Assembly: GCA_964433135.1 (NCBI GenBank)
Contig: CAYSQW010000011.1
Location: 1 to 64,000, forward strand
Length of the DNA: 64,000 nt
From: CAYSQW01 sp964433135
Lineage (GTDB): Bacteria > Acidobacteriota > Aminicenantia > Aminicenantales > Aminicenantaceae
Reading direction: 5' to 3'
The position numbers were made by a program, and so were the translations under genes. This document shows positions 1-8,127 of the stretch, one piece after another; positions within the stretch are counted from its first letter, which is position 1, and every line of letters begins with the position of its first letter. A model generated the notes under the pieces. It had not been told where the DNA came from and made no database searches. It saw only the letters and a list, made by a program, of their open reading frames with translations.

Positions 1-2
1 CT

Positions 3-3000
3 ATTTATCCCGGGACCTCTCCGGCGGACATGGAAAATCTGGTTACCCGTCCGCTGGAAAAACAGCTGAAGGGTGTTGACGGGGTTAAAGAGATCAGTAG
101 TCAATCCATCCAGGACTACTCTTCCATATTTATCGAGTTCGAACTCTCCGTGGATGACCTGCAGGCCTACCTCGATGTGAAGCAGGCCGTGGACGATGCG
201 TTGTCCGACCTGCCGTCCGATCTTCCCCGGGGCCCTGAAATTTCTCGGATCGATGTTTCGGAGATCCCGATTCTCTATCTCAACTTGTCCGGAGATCTGG
301 GATTGGTCAAGCTCAAGGAATATGCCGAATTCCTTCAGGACGAGATAGAGGCATTGGAGGAAATCTCCAGGGTAGATATCGCCGGCGCGCTGGATCGTGA
401 AATCCAGATCAACGTCGATCTTTATAAAATGCAGGCCGCCGGATTGTCCTTCAATTCCATCCAGGGTGCCGTCGCGCAGGAGAACCTGACGATTTCCAGC
501 GGGCAGATCGATGAAAGGGCTGTGAAACGCAATCTTCGGGTTGTGGGGGAATTTGAAAACATCGGGCAGATCCGGGATATCCACCTTCAAAACGGCATTT
601 ATTTAAAAGATATCGCGGAGGTCGTCGATGGTTATGCCGACCGGGCGAGTTATGCCAGGCTTGGCTCCCAGGACGTCATCACGATCAATGTCATCAAGAA
701 GAGCGGCAAAAACCTGATTTACGCCGTGGATAAGATAAAAGATATCGTTGCGGACTTCGAACGTACGGCGCCTGAAAACCTGATTATCACCATAACCGGG
801 GATTCCAGCGCGCAGACCCGGAACAGCGTCAGCGATCTGTTCAATTCGATTATCCTGGGATTCCTGGTCGTCGTATTGGTGCTGATGTTCTTCATGGGAC
901 GCACAAATGCCCTTTTTGTCGGTGTCGCCATCCCGCTGTCCATGCTGACGGCGTTCATTTTTATCCCTATCGTGGGATTCACGTTGAATATGGTCGTCAT
1001 GATGTCCTTTATCATGGTTCTCGGGATCGTTGTGGACAACTCCATCGTGGTCGTGGAAAACATCTATCGGCATTTCACCACGACACCCGATCTTCCCATC
1101 ATTCCCGCCACCAAACGGGGAGTGAAAGAGGTGGCGCTGGCGGTTTTCACCGGGACGCTGACGACGATGGCTCCCTTTGCCCCGCTCATATTCATGCCCG
1201 GGATCGCGGGGAAATTCATGTCTTTTCTTCCGGTCACGATCATCATCACCCTGACCGCATCCATGTTTGTGGCCTATGTGATCAATCCGGTTTTCGCCGT
1301 TTCTTTCATGAAATACGAGGATCCTGACGAAAAGAGGGATGCGGGCCGAAAAATCACTCGAAAAACCCTGCTGGTTTATCTGGGGATCGGAATCCTCACC
1401 GTTGTTTTCTATCTGACCGGTCAAAGGCTGCTCGGGAATCTCATGGTTTTGGGATTCTTCATCTATTTGCTGGACAGGATCGCTATTCCTCCCCTGGTCG
1501 ATAAATTCCAATGCTGTGTCCTCCCCCGTATGATCTCGGCCTATAAGAAAACCCTGACTTTCGTCCTTCGCGGCAGGCGTCCCTACGCCGTTGTGGGGGG
1601 GGTCGTATCCCTGTTTTTCTTTTCTTTCATCCTTCTGGGAATCAAGACGCCGAGAATCGTCTTCTTCCCTTCAGGCGAGCCCAATTCCATTTTCGCCTAT
1701 ATCACGATGCCGGAAGGAACTCATATCGATGTCACCAATGAAGTCAGCAGACAAGTTGAAGACATCGTATTCAACGTTATCGGACGGGACAATCCCGATG
1801 TGGAGTCCGTTGTGACCAACGTGGCGGTGAACGCGGGAAGCGGCATGTTTGAGCGCTTCACCCAGGACAAGCTGGCCAAGGTCACGGTCACCTTTCTGGA
1901 ATATAAGTACCGGACGGGTCCGTCGACCTATACGTACATGAACGTCCTTCGGGAAAAGGTCCGTTCCATCCCGGGCGCGAAGATCCGGATCGACCGCGAA
2001 GCGGGCGGCCCTCCGACCGGGATGCCGATCAATATCGAGATCAGCGGCGACGACATCGAAGAAATGATCGCGATCTCCCAGCGTTTGGAAAAGTTCATCG
2101 CCTCTTTGAACATCGAGGGCATCGAAGAACTCAAGTCGAGCATGGAGATCAACAAACCCGAACTCATCCTTCATATCGACCGCGACAAAGCCAACCGTCT
2201 CGGGATCAGCACCGCCCGGATTGGGATAATGCTGCGCACCGCGGTATTCGGAACGGAGATATCGAAGTTCAAGGAAGGGGAGGAGGAATATCCCATCCAG
2301 GTGCGTTTGGATGAAAAATACCGTCATGACATCGATGTCCTGCTCAGCCAGACCATCACCATCCCTTCTCAGGGAAACGGGCCGCCGAAAAAGATTCCGC
2401 TCTCCGCCGTCGCCGAGGTCGCCTACCAGTCCACTCATGGCGGCATCACCCGGATCGACAATAAGCGCGTCATCACGCTTTCCTCCAATGTCGTGCGTGG
2501 TTTCAACGCCAATGAAATCATCTGGCGGATCAGACAGCATCTGCCGGAGTTCGAACTGGCGCCGGGGTATACCGTCGCGTTCACGGGAGAACAGGATATG
2601 CAGGCCGAAGTGGGGAACTATCTTGTCAAAGCGCTTTTTATCGCGATGGCGTTGATCTTCATCATTCTGGTCGCTCAGTTCAATTCGCTCTCCAAGCCCC
2701 TGATCATCATCACTCAGATATTCTTCAGTTTCACGGGTGTGTTCCTCGGATTCGTTTTATTCGGCATCGATATTTCCATCATCATGACGGGCATGGGGAT
2801 CATCGCCGTGGCGGGGATCGTCGTGAAAAACGGGATCATTCTTGTGGATTATGCCGATAATCTGACCGCCGGAGCCGCCGATAAAACCGAAATGATCATT
2901 CAAGCCGGAGCCACGCGTCTTACTCCCGTGCTCTTGACGGCGTTGTCCACCATCCTGGGGCTTTTTCCCCTTGCCATAGGAATCAACATCAACTTCGTGA

Positions 3001-3173
3001 CGCTGTTTACCGATTTGAACCCGCAGATCTATTTCGGCGGGGATAACGCCGCTTTCTGGAACTCGCTGGCGTGGACGATTATTTTCGGGCTCGTGTTTGC
3101 GACGGTTCTGACGCTGATCGTGGTGCCGGCCATGTACAAGATCGGATATGTCCGAAAAGAGAAAAGCCGGTAA
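3..3173 (+). CDS. RND-family efflux pump, inner-membrane permease (5' partial)
   Basis: Proton-driven inner-membrane exporter subunit of a tripartite efflux system. The frame is open to the window edge: codons before the first ATG (position 30) read IYPGTSPAD, the usual start of the first porter domain, so only about 45-50 N-terminal residues, including TM1, are missing. Two halves are visible, each with a periplasmic porter region and a block of membrane helices. The TM4 motif is VVDNSIVVVENI, with one Asp and an Asn where AcrB has a second Asp. The TM10 block VVKNGIILVDYA keeps the relay Lys. The C-terminus (NPQIYFGGDNAAFWNSLAW, then VVPAMY) resembles the Bacteroidetes/Acidobacteria type of multidrug RND pump rather than the CusA metal type. 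Adaptor and outer-membrane channel genes would lie upstream, outside the window. The substrate is unknown. Confidence 0.93.
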   Translation: MYPGTSPADMENLVTRPLEKQLKGVDGVKEISSQSIQDYSSIFIEFELSVDDLQAYLDVKQAVDDALSDLPSDLPRGPEISRIDVSEIPILYLNLSGDLGLVKLKEYAEFLQDEIEALEEISRVDIAGALDREIQINVDLYKMQAAGLSFNSIQGAVAQENLTISSGQIDERAVKRNLRVVGEFENIGQIRDIHLQNGIYLKDIAEVVDGYADRASYARLGSQDVITINVIKKSGKNLIYAVDKIKDIVADFERTAPENLIITITGDSSAQTRNSVSDLFNSIILGFLVVVLVLMFFMGRTNALFVGVAIPLSMLTAFIFIPIVGFTLNMVVMMSFIMVLGIVVDNSIVVVENIYRHFTTTPDLPIIPATKRGVKEVALAVFTGTLTTMAPFAPLIFMPGIAGKFMSFLPVTIIITLTASMFVAYVINPVFAVSFMKYEDPDEKRDAGRKITRKTLLVYLGIGILTVVFYLTGQRLLGNLMVLGFFIYLLDRIAIPPLVDKFQCCVLPRMISAYKKTLTFVLRGRRPYAVVGGVVSLFFFSFILLGIKTPRIVFFPSGEPNSIFAYITMPEGTHIDVTNEVSRQVEDIVFNVIGRDNPDVESVVTNVAVNAGSGMFERFTQDKLAKVTVTFLEYKYRTGPSTYTYMNVLREKVRSIPGAKIRIDREAGGPPTGMPINIEISGDDIEEMIAISQRLEKFIASLNIEGIEELKSSMEINKPELILHIDRDKANRLGISTARIGIMLRTAVFGTEISKFKEGEEEYPIQVRLDEKYRHDIDVLLSQTITIPSQGNGPPKKIPLSAVAEVAYQSTHGGITRIDNKRVITLSSNVVRGFNANEIIWRIRQHLPEFELAPGYTVAFTGEQDMQAEVGNYLVKALFIAMALIFIILVAQFNSLSKPLIIITQIFFSFTGVFLGFVLFGIDISIIMTGMGIIAVAGIVVKNGIILVDYADNLTAGAADKTEMIIQAGATRLTPVLLTALSTILGLFPLAIGININFVTLFTDLNPQIYFGGDNAAFWNSLAWTIIFGLVFATVLTLIVVPAMYKIGYVRKEKSR

Positions 3174-3348
3174 CGGTTTCACCGGGCGTGCTTTCGTTTG
3201 ACCCGAAAGGCTTTCCTCCATTGGAATGCAGTGAAATCGACCGCTTTATTTTAGTCCCCCGGCCGTTATATAATGATCGTGAAAATTTCGGAAAATCGAT
3301 CCGATCCGGGAACCGAAACTCAACTTCCCGAGGATTCCGAGACCCAAA

Positions 3349-4509
3349 ATGCACATCATCTTATATATCGGCATTGTCCAAGCTCTCTTCGCAAGTCTGG
3401 TGCTGGGAACCAAAAAGCCGAAACAGCCGTCCGACAAGATCCTGACGACATGGTTTCTGTTGATCGCGTTTCAGTTTCTGGTCGAAATATCAACGATTCA
3501 GTTCACGAATTTCAGATTTACGCACAGTATTTTGATCAGAGTGGGCGGCACCCTGCCCTTGATATACGGTCCTTTCCTTTACATTTATGCCCGGATGCTG
3601 ATTTCGGAAAGACAGGTGTTCAAAAAGTCATATTGGTTTCATTTCATTCCCTTCGTCCTTTTCAGCCTGTCGAACTGTATCCTGCCGGAAAGCGTTTTCA
3701 TTCTCAGGTCGGGCGGCGGTATCACTCCCCGATTAGGTATTAAAATATATATGTCTCTTGTCGTCTTTTCGATCCTGTTTTACTGTTTTGTGGTTCTGCG
3801 GCTGCTGAAAAAGCATGAAGCCAACCTGCATGATTTCTTTTCATACAGCTCCGCCAAAATCGATCTCCATTGGCTGCGAACCGCGGCCTTCAGTTTCGCT
3901 CTGGCCTATTCCTTTCTCATCGTCACCGGACTTCTGAGGATATTCAGCCGCCGGGAGTTCGTCACACCCTTGATATGGCCGGATCTCGGCTTGATATTTT
4001 TTGTTTTCGCCTTTTCCTATTTCGGATTCAAACAAGCGGTTATTTTCGATCAGCCGGCGGCCAGGCAGGTCCACATTGCCGGTCCGGTTCTGCAAGACAA
4101 TAACACGGGCGAAGAGAAAAAGATGATGAAGTACGAAAAATCGGGATTGAGCGAAGATAGAGCCAGGAGTTATCTGGAGATTTTGCTTCACTACATGGAA
4201 GAGAAAAAACCCTTTTTGAACGCGGAGCTGACGATCCAGGACGTGGCGGGATCGCTCGGGATACCCAAACATCATCTAACCCAGGCAATCAACGAAAAGC
4301 TCCATAAAAACTTCTACACCTTGGTCAATGAATATCGTGTTGAAGACGTGAAGGAAAGGTTGCTGAAGGAAAAATTCAAAAACATAACCCTTTTGGCGAT
4401 CGCCTATGAATCCGGGTTCAATTCCAAATCCGGATTCAATTCCATTTTTAAGAAGATCACCGGGATGACCCCCACGGAATACCGAAAAGCCCATACCGTC
4501 CCGGGATAA
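3349..4509 (+). CDS. AraC-family transcriptional regulator with N-terminal membrane domain
   Basis: Predicted membrane-anchored DNA-binding regulator. Residues 1 to about 235 form a run of seven or so hydrophobic helices (first IILYIGIVQALFASLVLG). About 50 charged linker residues follow, then a C-terminal AraC double helix-turn-helix (about 285-385) with LTIQDVAGSLGIPKHHL and the second-HTH signature FNSKSGFNSIFKKITGMTP. This layout is common in Bacteroidetes and Acidobacteria and suggests signal sensing at or in the membrane. The gene follows the RND pump by 175 nt. A TATAAT hexamer at 3269-3274 suggests its own promoter, although no good -35 is visible. Regulation of the pump is possible from position only. 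The start was chosen from the beginning of the first helix. Confidence 0.88.
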   Translation: MHIILYIGIVQALFASLVLGTKKPKQPSDKILTTWFLLIAFQFLVEISTIQFTNFRFTHSILIRVGGTLPLIYGPFLYIYARMLISERQVFKKSYWFHFIPFVLFSLSNCILPESVFILRSGGGITPRLGIKIYMSLVVFSILFYCFVVLRLLKKHEANLHDFFSYSSAKIDLHWLRTAAFSFALAYSFLIVTGLLRIFSRREFVTPLIWPDLGLIFFVFAFSYFGFKQAVIFDQPAARQVHIAGPVLQDNNTGEEKKMMKYEKSGLSEDRARSYLEILLHYMEEKKPFLNAELTIQDVAGSLGIPKHHLTQAINEKLHKNFYTLVNEYRVEDVKERLLKEKFKNITLLAIAYESGFNSKSGFNSIFKKITGMTPTEYRKAHTVPG

Positions 4510-4591
4510 TCCGTTGAATCCGGACTCTCACCTTTTTTCTTCAAAAAACGCTTTTTCGTCAAATATGCCGGAGGGCGGATTTTTCCGGCGT

Positions 4592-5464
4592 TTAAAGGCC
4601 CAACGGAATCTTTTTTACCTGCGAAAGATTCTTGAGTGCGCCTTTTCTGCCGGCATCGATGATTTTTTTCGTGTCCGAAAAGTCGAGTGAATCGATGTCG
4701 ATCTTGATCCTGAGGATGAAGTCCGCTTTTTGGATCTTTTCTTCGAGGGCGCTGCTGCTCATGATTTCCATCAACCGCTGGATAAGAACGAACGTGTTCT
4801 TAATGTTTGTTTGGGCGACATGCTTTACCCTCCTGTGGATATCGACAAGTACGGTCGTGTCGGCGCCGAGCGTGCGTGCGATTTTCACGGGAGCGTTGTC
4901 GATGAATCCTCCATCCACCAGCAGCATGCCCTCATGTTTAACGGGTTCGAATATAAGCGGCAGCGACATGGTGGCTCTGAGCGCTTTGTACAGCGGACCG
5001 GTTTTAAAAATGACTTCTTTTCCCGAAAGAAGATCGACGGCATTGCAGGCAAATTGGATCGGAAGTTCTTCGATGAGGATTTCTCCCACCAGAGATTTCA
5101 GATATCTTTCAATGCTGTCCTCTCTGTCGAGTCCCATCTTCTTCAGCAGTTGATCGCGGTAGTTTTTTATGATCAAGTAATCCCGCATGGTTTTTGGCGT
5201 TTTCAAGTTGGAGGGCAGCTTTATTTTCTCGAGGAAATTCTCAAAGCTCAGATCATCCGCGGTGACTTTTAAACGATCGGGAGAGAAACCGCGGGCGTAA
5301 AGCCCGCCGACGATTCCACCCATGGAAGTACCGACGATGATATCGGGGATCAACCCGATCTCGTGGAAAACATCAAGGATGCCTATATGGACGAGGCCTC
5401 TTGCTCCCCCCCCCATTAAAATCAAAGCCCATTTATTTTTGATGCGAACCATCCTTTTGCGCAC
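4592..5464 (-). CDS. Patatin-like phospholipase
   Basis: Ser-Asp dyad lipid acyl hydrolase of the patatin family. The oxyanion-hole stretch GGGARG is at residues 18-23, the nucleophile elbow GTSMGG has Ser47, and the catalytic Asp184 is in DGGFIDNAPV. At 290 aa it is a typical compact bacterial patatin without signal peptide or membrane helix, so it probably acts in the cytoplasm or is exported by an unknown route. The start is uncertain: GTG at 5464 lies only 8 nt after a near-consensus promoter (-35 TTGAAA, -10 TATAAT on the minus strand), which would make a leaderless mRNA. ATG at 5452 (residue 5) is the alternative. It is divergent from the VWA gene and convergent with the AraC gene. Confidence 0.88.
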   Translation of the reverse strand: MRKRMVRIKNKWALILMGGGARGLVHIGILDVFHEIGLIPDIIVGTSMGGIVGGLYARGFSPDRLKVTADDLSFENFLEKIKLPSNLKTPKTMRDYLIIKNYRDQLLKKMGLDREDSIERYLKSLVGEILIEELPIQFACNAVDLLSGKEVIFKTGPLYKALRATMSLPLIFEPVKHEGMLLVDGGFIDNAPVKIARTLGADTTVLVDIHRRVKHVAQTNIKNTFVLIQRLMEIMSSSALEEKIQKADFILRIKIDIDSLDFSDTKKIIDAGRKGALKNLSQVKKIPLGL

Positions 5465-5472
5465 GTGAAAAA

Positions 5473-5501
5473 ATTATAGGATATATACTTTCCGTTTTCA
5501 A
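5473..5501 (-). promoter_or_regulatory. Promoter of the patatin gene
   Basis: On the minus strand a -35 TTGAAA (5501-5496) and a -10 TATAAT (5478-5473) are separated by exactly 17 nt. The predicted transcription start, around 5466, falls at or next to the GTG codon at 5464, so little or no 5' leader is left. Confidence 0.6.
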
Positions 5502-5694
5502 GAATGAGGCGAAGAGAGGACATGATGAATCATCATTCAACTCTTTCGCCGGTTCTCCGACTAATTTGATATTGTGATTCCCATCGCGGTTTGACTTGTC
5601 ATAGAGTCTCGGTTCCATGTACACTAACGACAACAAACCGACGCTTAGGGGATGGAAAGATCTATCGGCTGTGAAATCATGAGATGAGTTGAAG

Positions 5695-6864
5695 ATGCGA
5701 ACAATACGGCGGTCACTCCCGTTTTCCGGGATTAGCGACCTAATGAAATACGCGAGGATATTTTTATTCATCTCATTATCCTTCTCACTCTTGAATCGCC
5801 CGGTTTTTTCCCAGGAGTCACGCAAGAAAACGATCGGACATGATGTCGCCGTCATCGCGGTATCCTTCGCCGTCACCGTTCAGGATCGGCGCGGTCGATC
5901 CGTCAATGATCTGACCCGGGAAGATTTCTCGGTTTTCGAGAACGGAGAGAAGCGGGAAATCACTTATTTCAGCCGGGATTTCGAGGCCCCCGTGAGCCTC
6001 ACCGTCCTGCTCGACGTGAGCGGCAGTATGGCCCTGTTGAACAAGCTGGAGGAATGCAAGAAAGTCCTGGCTTTCCTCGCTGCATCCCTGATGAGGCCTT
6101 GCGACGAAATCTCTTTGCTGATCTTCGCCGACGGTGAAGTGGAAGTCGCCGTGGATTTTTCGCGGTCGAGGAGGGATTTTGTATCCGTTCTGGAAAAAAC
6201 CGAAGCTTATGGTCAGACCGCTTTGAATGATGCGGTGGCGGTGTCTCCCGAATATGCCAACAAGGGGACGAATGAAAAACGGGCTTTGCTCCTCATTACG
6301 GACGGGATCGAGAACGACAGCCAGTATTCTTATGATCAGGCCGTCGAGATCGCCGGGAGAGTGGATGTTCCGATCTATACTATCGGGTACAAGATCCCTT
6401 TGAGTGAACAGGTTTTGAGAAAATATAAGCGGATTCCGGCCTTGACCCCATCCGGGATCATCAGCTCTTTGGAGTCTTTCTCTAATGCAACCGGAGGCCG
6501 CGCATTTTTTCTCACCCAACCGGAGGAATTGAGGCCGGTTTTCATACGCATCAAACAGGAGCTCAGCTATCAATATATATTGGGTTATACTTCCCACAGC
6601 GATCCCAACGGCGGTTTTCGACAGATCGACGTCACGACATCCAAGCGCCGCTTCAAAGTTCGTACGCGTGAAGGATATTACAGCGGCGACAAGTTGACGG
6701 AGGATGTACGTCCCCGGGCTGATGCCGTCGGTAAAACGCCGGGGGAGGGGGAATTGAAGGTCGCTGCGGATTTTCGTCTGAATCCACACGGCGAATATTT
6801 TGGAGAAAAACGAAATGAAGAGCGGTTCGGATACCAACCGGAGTCCGTTCATCAAGAAAAGTAA
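5695..6864 (+). CDS. VWA domain protein (TIGR03436-like), exported
   Basis: Secreted or envelope protein with a von Willebrand factor A domain of the type named 'VWFA-related Acidobacterial domain'. An N-terminal export signal is visible (MKYARIFLFISLSF...FSQ), followed by a short beta region (FAVTVQDRRGRSVNDLTRED and FSVFENGEKREI) that precedes the VWA fold in this family. The MIDAS motif DVSGS is in TVLLDVSGSM. Later strands carry ITDGIEND and YTIGYK. The start is ambiguous: ATG 5695, TTG 5689, or ATG 5743, which begins exactly at the signal peptide but lacks a clear ribosome site. The stop lies 13 nt before the OmpA-like lipoprotein gene, so the two probably form an operon. Its ligand is unknown. 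Confidence 0.85.
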   Translation: MRTIRRSLPFSGISDLMKYARIFLFISLSFSLLNRPVFSQESRKKTIGHDVAVIAVSFAVTVQDRRGRSVNDLTREDFSVFENGEKREITYFSRDFEAPVSLTVLLDVSGSMALLNKLEECKKVLAFLAASLMRPCDEISLLIFADGEVEVAVDFSRSRRDFVSVLEKTEAYGQTALNDAVAVSPEYANKGTNEKRALLLITDGIENDSQYSYDQAVEIAGRVDVPIYTIGYKIPLSEQVLRKYKRIPALTPSGIISSLESFSNATGGRAFFLTQPEELRPVFIRIKQELSYQYILGYTSHSDPNGGFRQIDVTTSKRRFKVRTREGYYSGDKLTEDVRPRADAVGKTPGEGELKVAADFRLNPHGEYFGEKRNEERFGYQPESVHQEK

Positions 6865-6877
6865 AAGGGAGGCGGTA

Positions 6878-7507
6878 ATGAAAAGAAAATGGATTTTTAT
6901 GGGATGTGCGATCGTGGCGGCAGTGGTCGTCTTCACGGGGTGCGCCACCCAAAAATATGTTCTTCAGGAAGTCGCGGTTCTGGATAAAAAGGTCGAAGGC
7001 GTGGAGAGCTCCATCGAAGAGAACCAGAAAAGGATCAAGGAGCATGATGATCGGTTGAGTTCGCTGGGCTCGCTGATCACGGAGCAGAAAGCCGAAATGG
7101 GCAAATATGACAGCGCGATCCTGGAAGTCAAGAAGCAGATCCAGGGCAATCTCGTTTTTGAAGAGATGCTGCGGAACAACGATGCGACCTTTGCCTTTGA
7201 TAATTCCGAACTCGCTCCCGAAGCAAAAGGCCGACTGGACGCGTTCGTCGAGATGCTGATCGCTCAGGATAAAGGTGTCTATCTTGAAATCCAGGGCCAT
7301 ACGGACAGCACCGGGCCGGCGGCTTGGAATATGACCCTGGGGAGGAAAAGAGCGGAAGCCGTGCGGGATTACCTCCACAAAAAGCATTTCATACCGCTGC
7401 ACCGGATGGAGGTGATCAGCTACGGAAGCGAACAACCGATCGGTGATAACGCCACGCGTGAAGGTCGTGCGCAGAACCGGCGTGTGGTTATCCTGGTGTA
7501 CGAATAA
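6878..7507 (+). CDS. OmpA/Pal-family peptidoglycan-binding lipoprotein
   Basis: Outer-membrane lipoprotein that anchors the envelope to peptidoglycan. The ATG at 6878 is preceded by AAAAGGGAGG and begins a lipoprotein signal with lipobox FTGC (Cys22 of this start). Residues about 25-90 form a coiled-coil spacer (VLDKKVEGVESSIEENQKR...), like Lpp or YbgF. The C-terminal OmpA_C domain follows with FAFDNSELAPEAKGRLD, EIQGHTDSTG and the closing NRRVVILV. In Pal/OmpA domains the Asp and Arg of the GHTD and NRR motifs bind diaminopimelate; both are present. It lies 13 nt downstream of the VWA gene. A longer in-frame ATG at 6800 would overlap the previous gene and lacks the lipobox geometry. Confidence 0.92.
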   Translation: MKRKWIFMGCAIVAAVVVFTGCATQKYVLQEVAVLDKKVEGVESSIEENQKRIKEHDDRLSSLGSLITEQKAEMGKYDSAILEVKKQIQGNLVFEEMLRNNDATFAFDNSELAPEAKGRLDAFVEMLIAQDKGVYLEIQGHTDSTGPAAWNMTLGRKRAEAVRDYLHKKHFIPLHRMEVISYGSEQPIGDNATREGRAQNRRVVILVYE

Positions 7508-7755
7508 TCCGCCGGTGCGCCCGGCATCCATTTGCTGAGAGCCCACGGCCGGTTCCGTCCGCCGGATTGATATGCCGCGATCTTAAAATGTGACGGGATT
7601 GGATGTGTACGGCCGTCGAGCTGTACCTGTTTGGCCGCTCCGATTTTCCCCCGGAGGCTTTCCGGACCCGGTAAACGGTTTTACCTGATCGCGAATTTGA
7701 ACGCGATTTTATCATCACAAAACAACCTTGCAACCTTTTTCTAAGGGAGTCGTCT

Positions 7756-7767
7756 ATACATATGTAT
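7756..7767. promoter_or_regulatory. 12-bp palindrome, candidate PadR operator
   Basis: Perfect palindrome ATACATATGTAT, 30 nt before the start of the PadR gene. PadR regulators bind dyads of this style and usually repress their own operon. Function is inferred from position and symmetry only. Confidence 0.5.
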
Positions 7768-7797
7768 TTATGGAGAATAGATATCGGAGGGATCGAT

Positions 7798-8127
7798 ATG
7801 ATTGAACTGACGCGAAACGAAGAATGGATCCTGCTTTCCATCTGGAAGCTCAAAGAAAATGCCTATGGGGTCACGATCCGGCAGAGCTTTAAACGCATCA
7901 CCGGGAAGACGCTGAATTTCGGTTCGCTCTACAACACTCTTTACCGCATGGTTCAAAGAGGCCTTGTTTCATCCGGAGAAAGTGATCCTCAGGCCAGACC
8001 GGGAGGGCGCAGGCGGATTCTATACATGTTGACGGAGGCGGGAGATAAAGCTTTAGCCGAGGCGCAGGAAACCCAGCGATCGGCTTGGAGTGATGTCCCG
8101 GATTTTGCATTCATGAAGGGAAAATGA
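7798..8127 (+). CDS. PadR-family transcriptional regulator
   Basis: Small winged-helix repressor of 109 aa. ATG 7798 was chosen because ATCGGAGGGATCGAT precedes it; the in-frame ATG at 7762 lies inside the palindrome. The body has the PadR pattern: an opening helix (TRNEEWILLSIWKL), a recognition region (TLNFGSLYNTLYRMVQRGLV), then the wing GGRRRILYMLTEAG. The long C-terminal dimer helices of classic PadR are short here, as in the PadR proteins paired with FtsX-type permeases in Acidobacteria. Its stop overlaps the permease start (ATGA), so the two are translationally coupled and the permease is the likely regulatory target. Confidence 0.9.
   Translation: MIELTRNEEWILLSIWKLKENAYGVTIRQSFKRITGKTLNFGSLYNTLYRMVQRGLVSSGESDPQARPGGRRRILYMLTEAGDKALAEAQETQRSAWSDVPDFAFMKGK

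Noticed and set aside
603..1511. Long minus-strand open frame inside the RND gene
   Set aside because: Composition (many Asp, His, Gly, Gln) is the antisense shadow of the efflux pump codons, which match a known family throughout.
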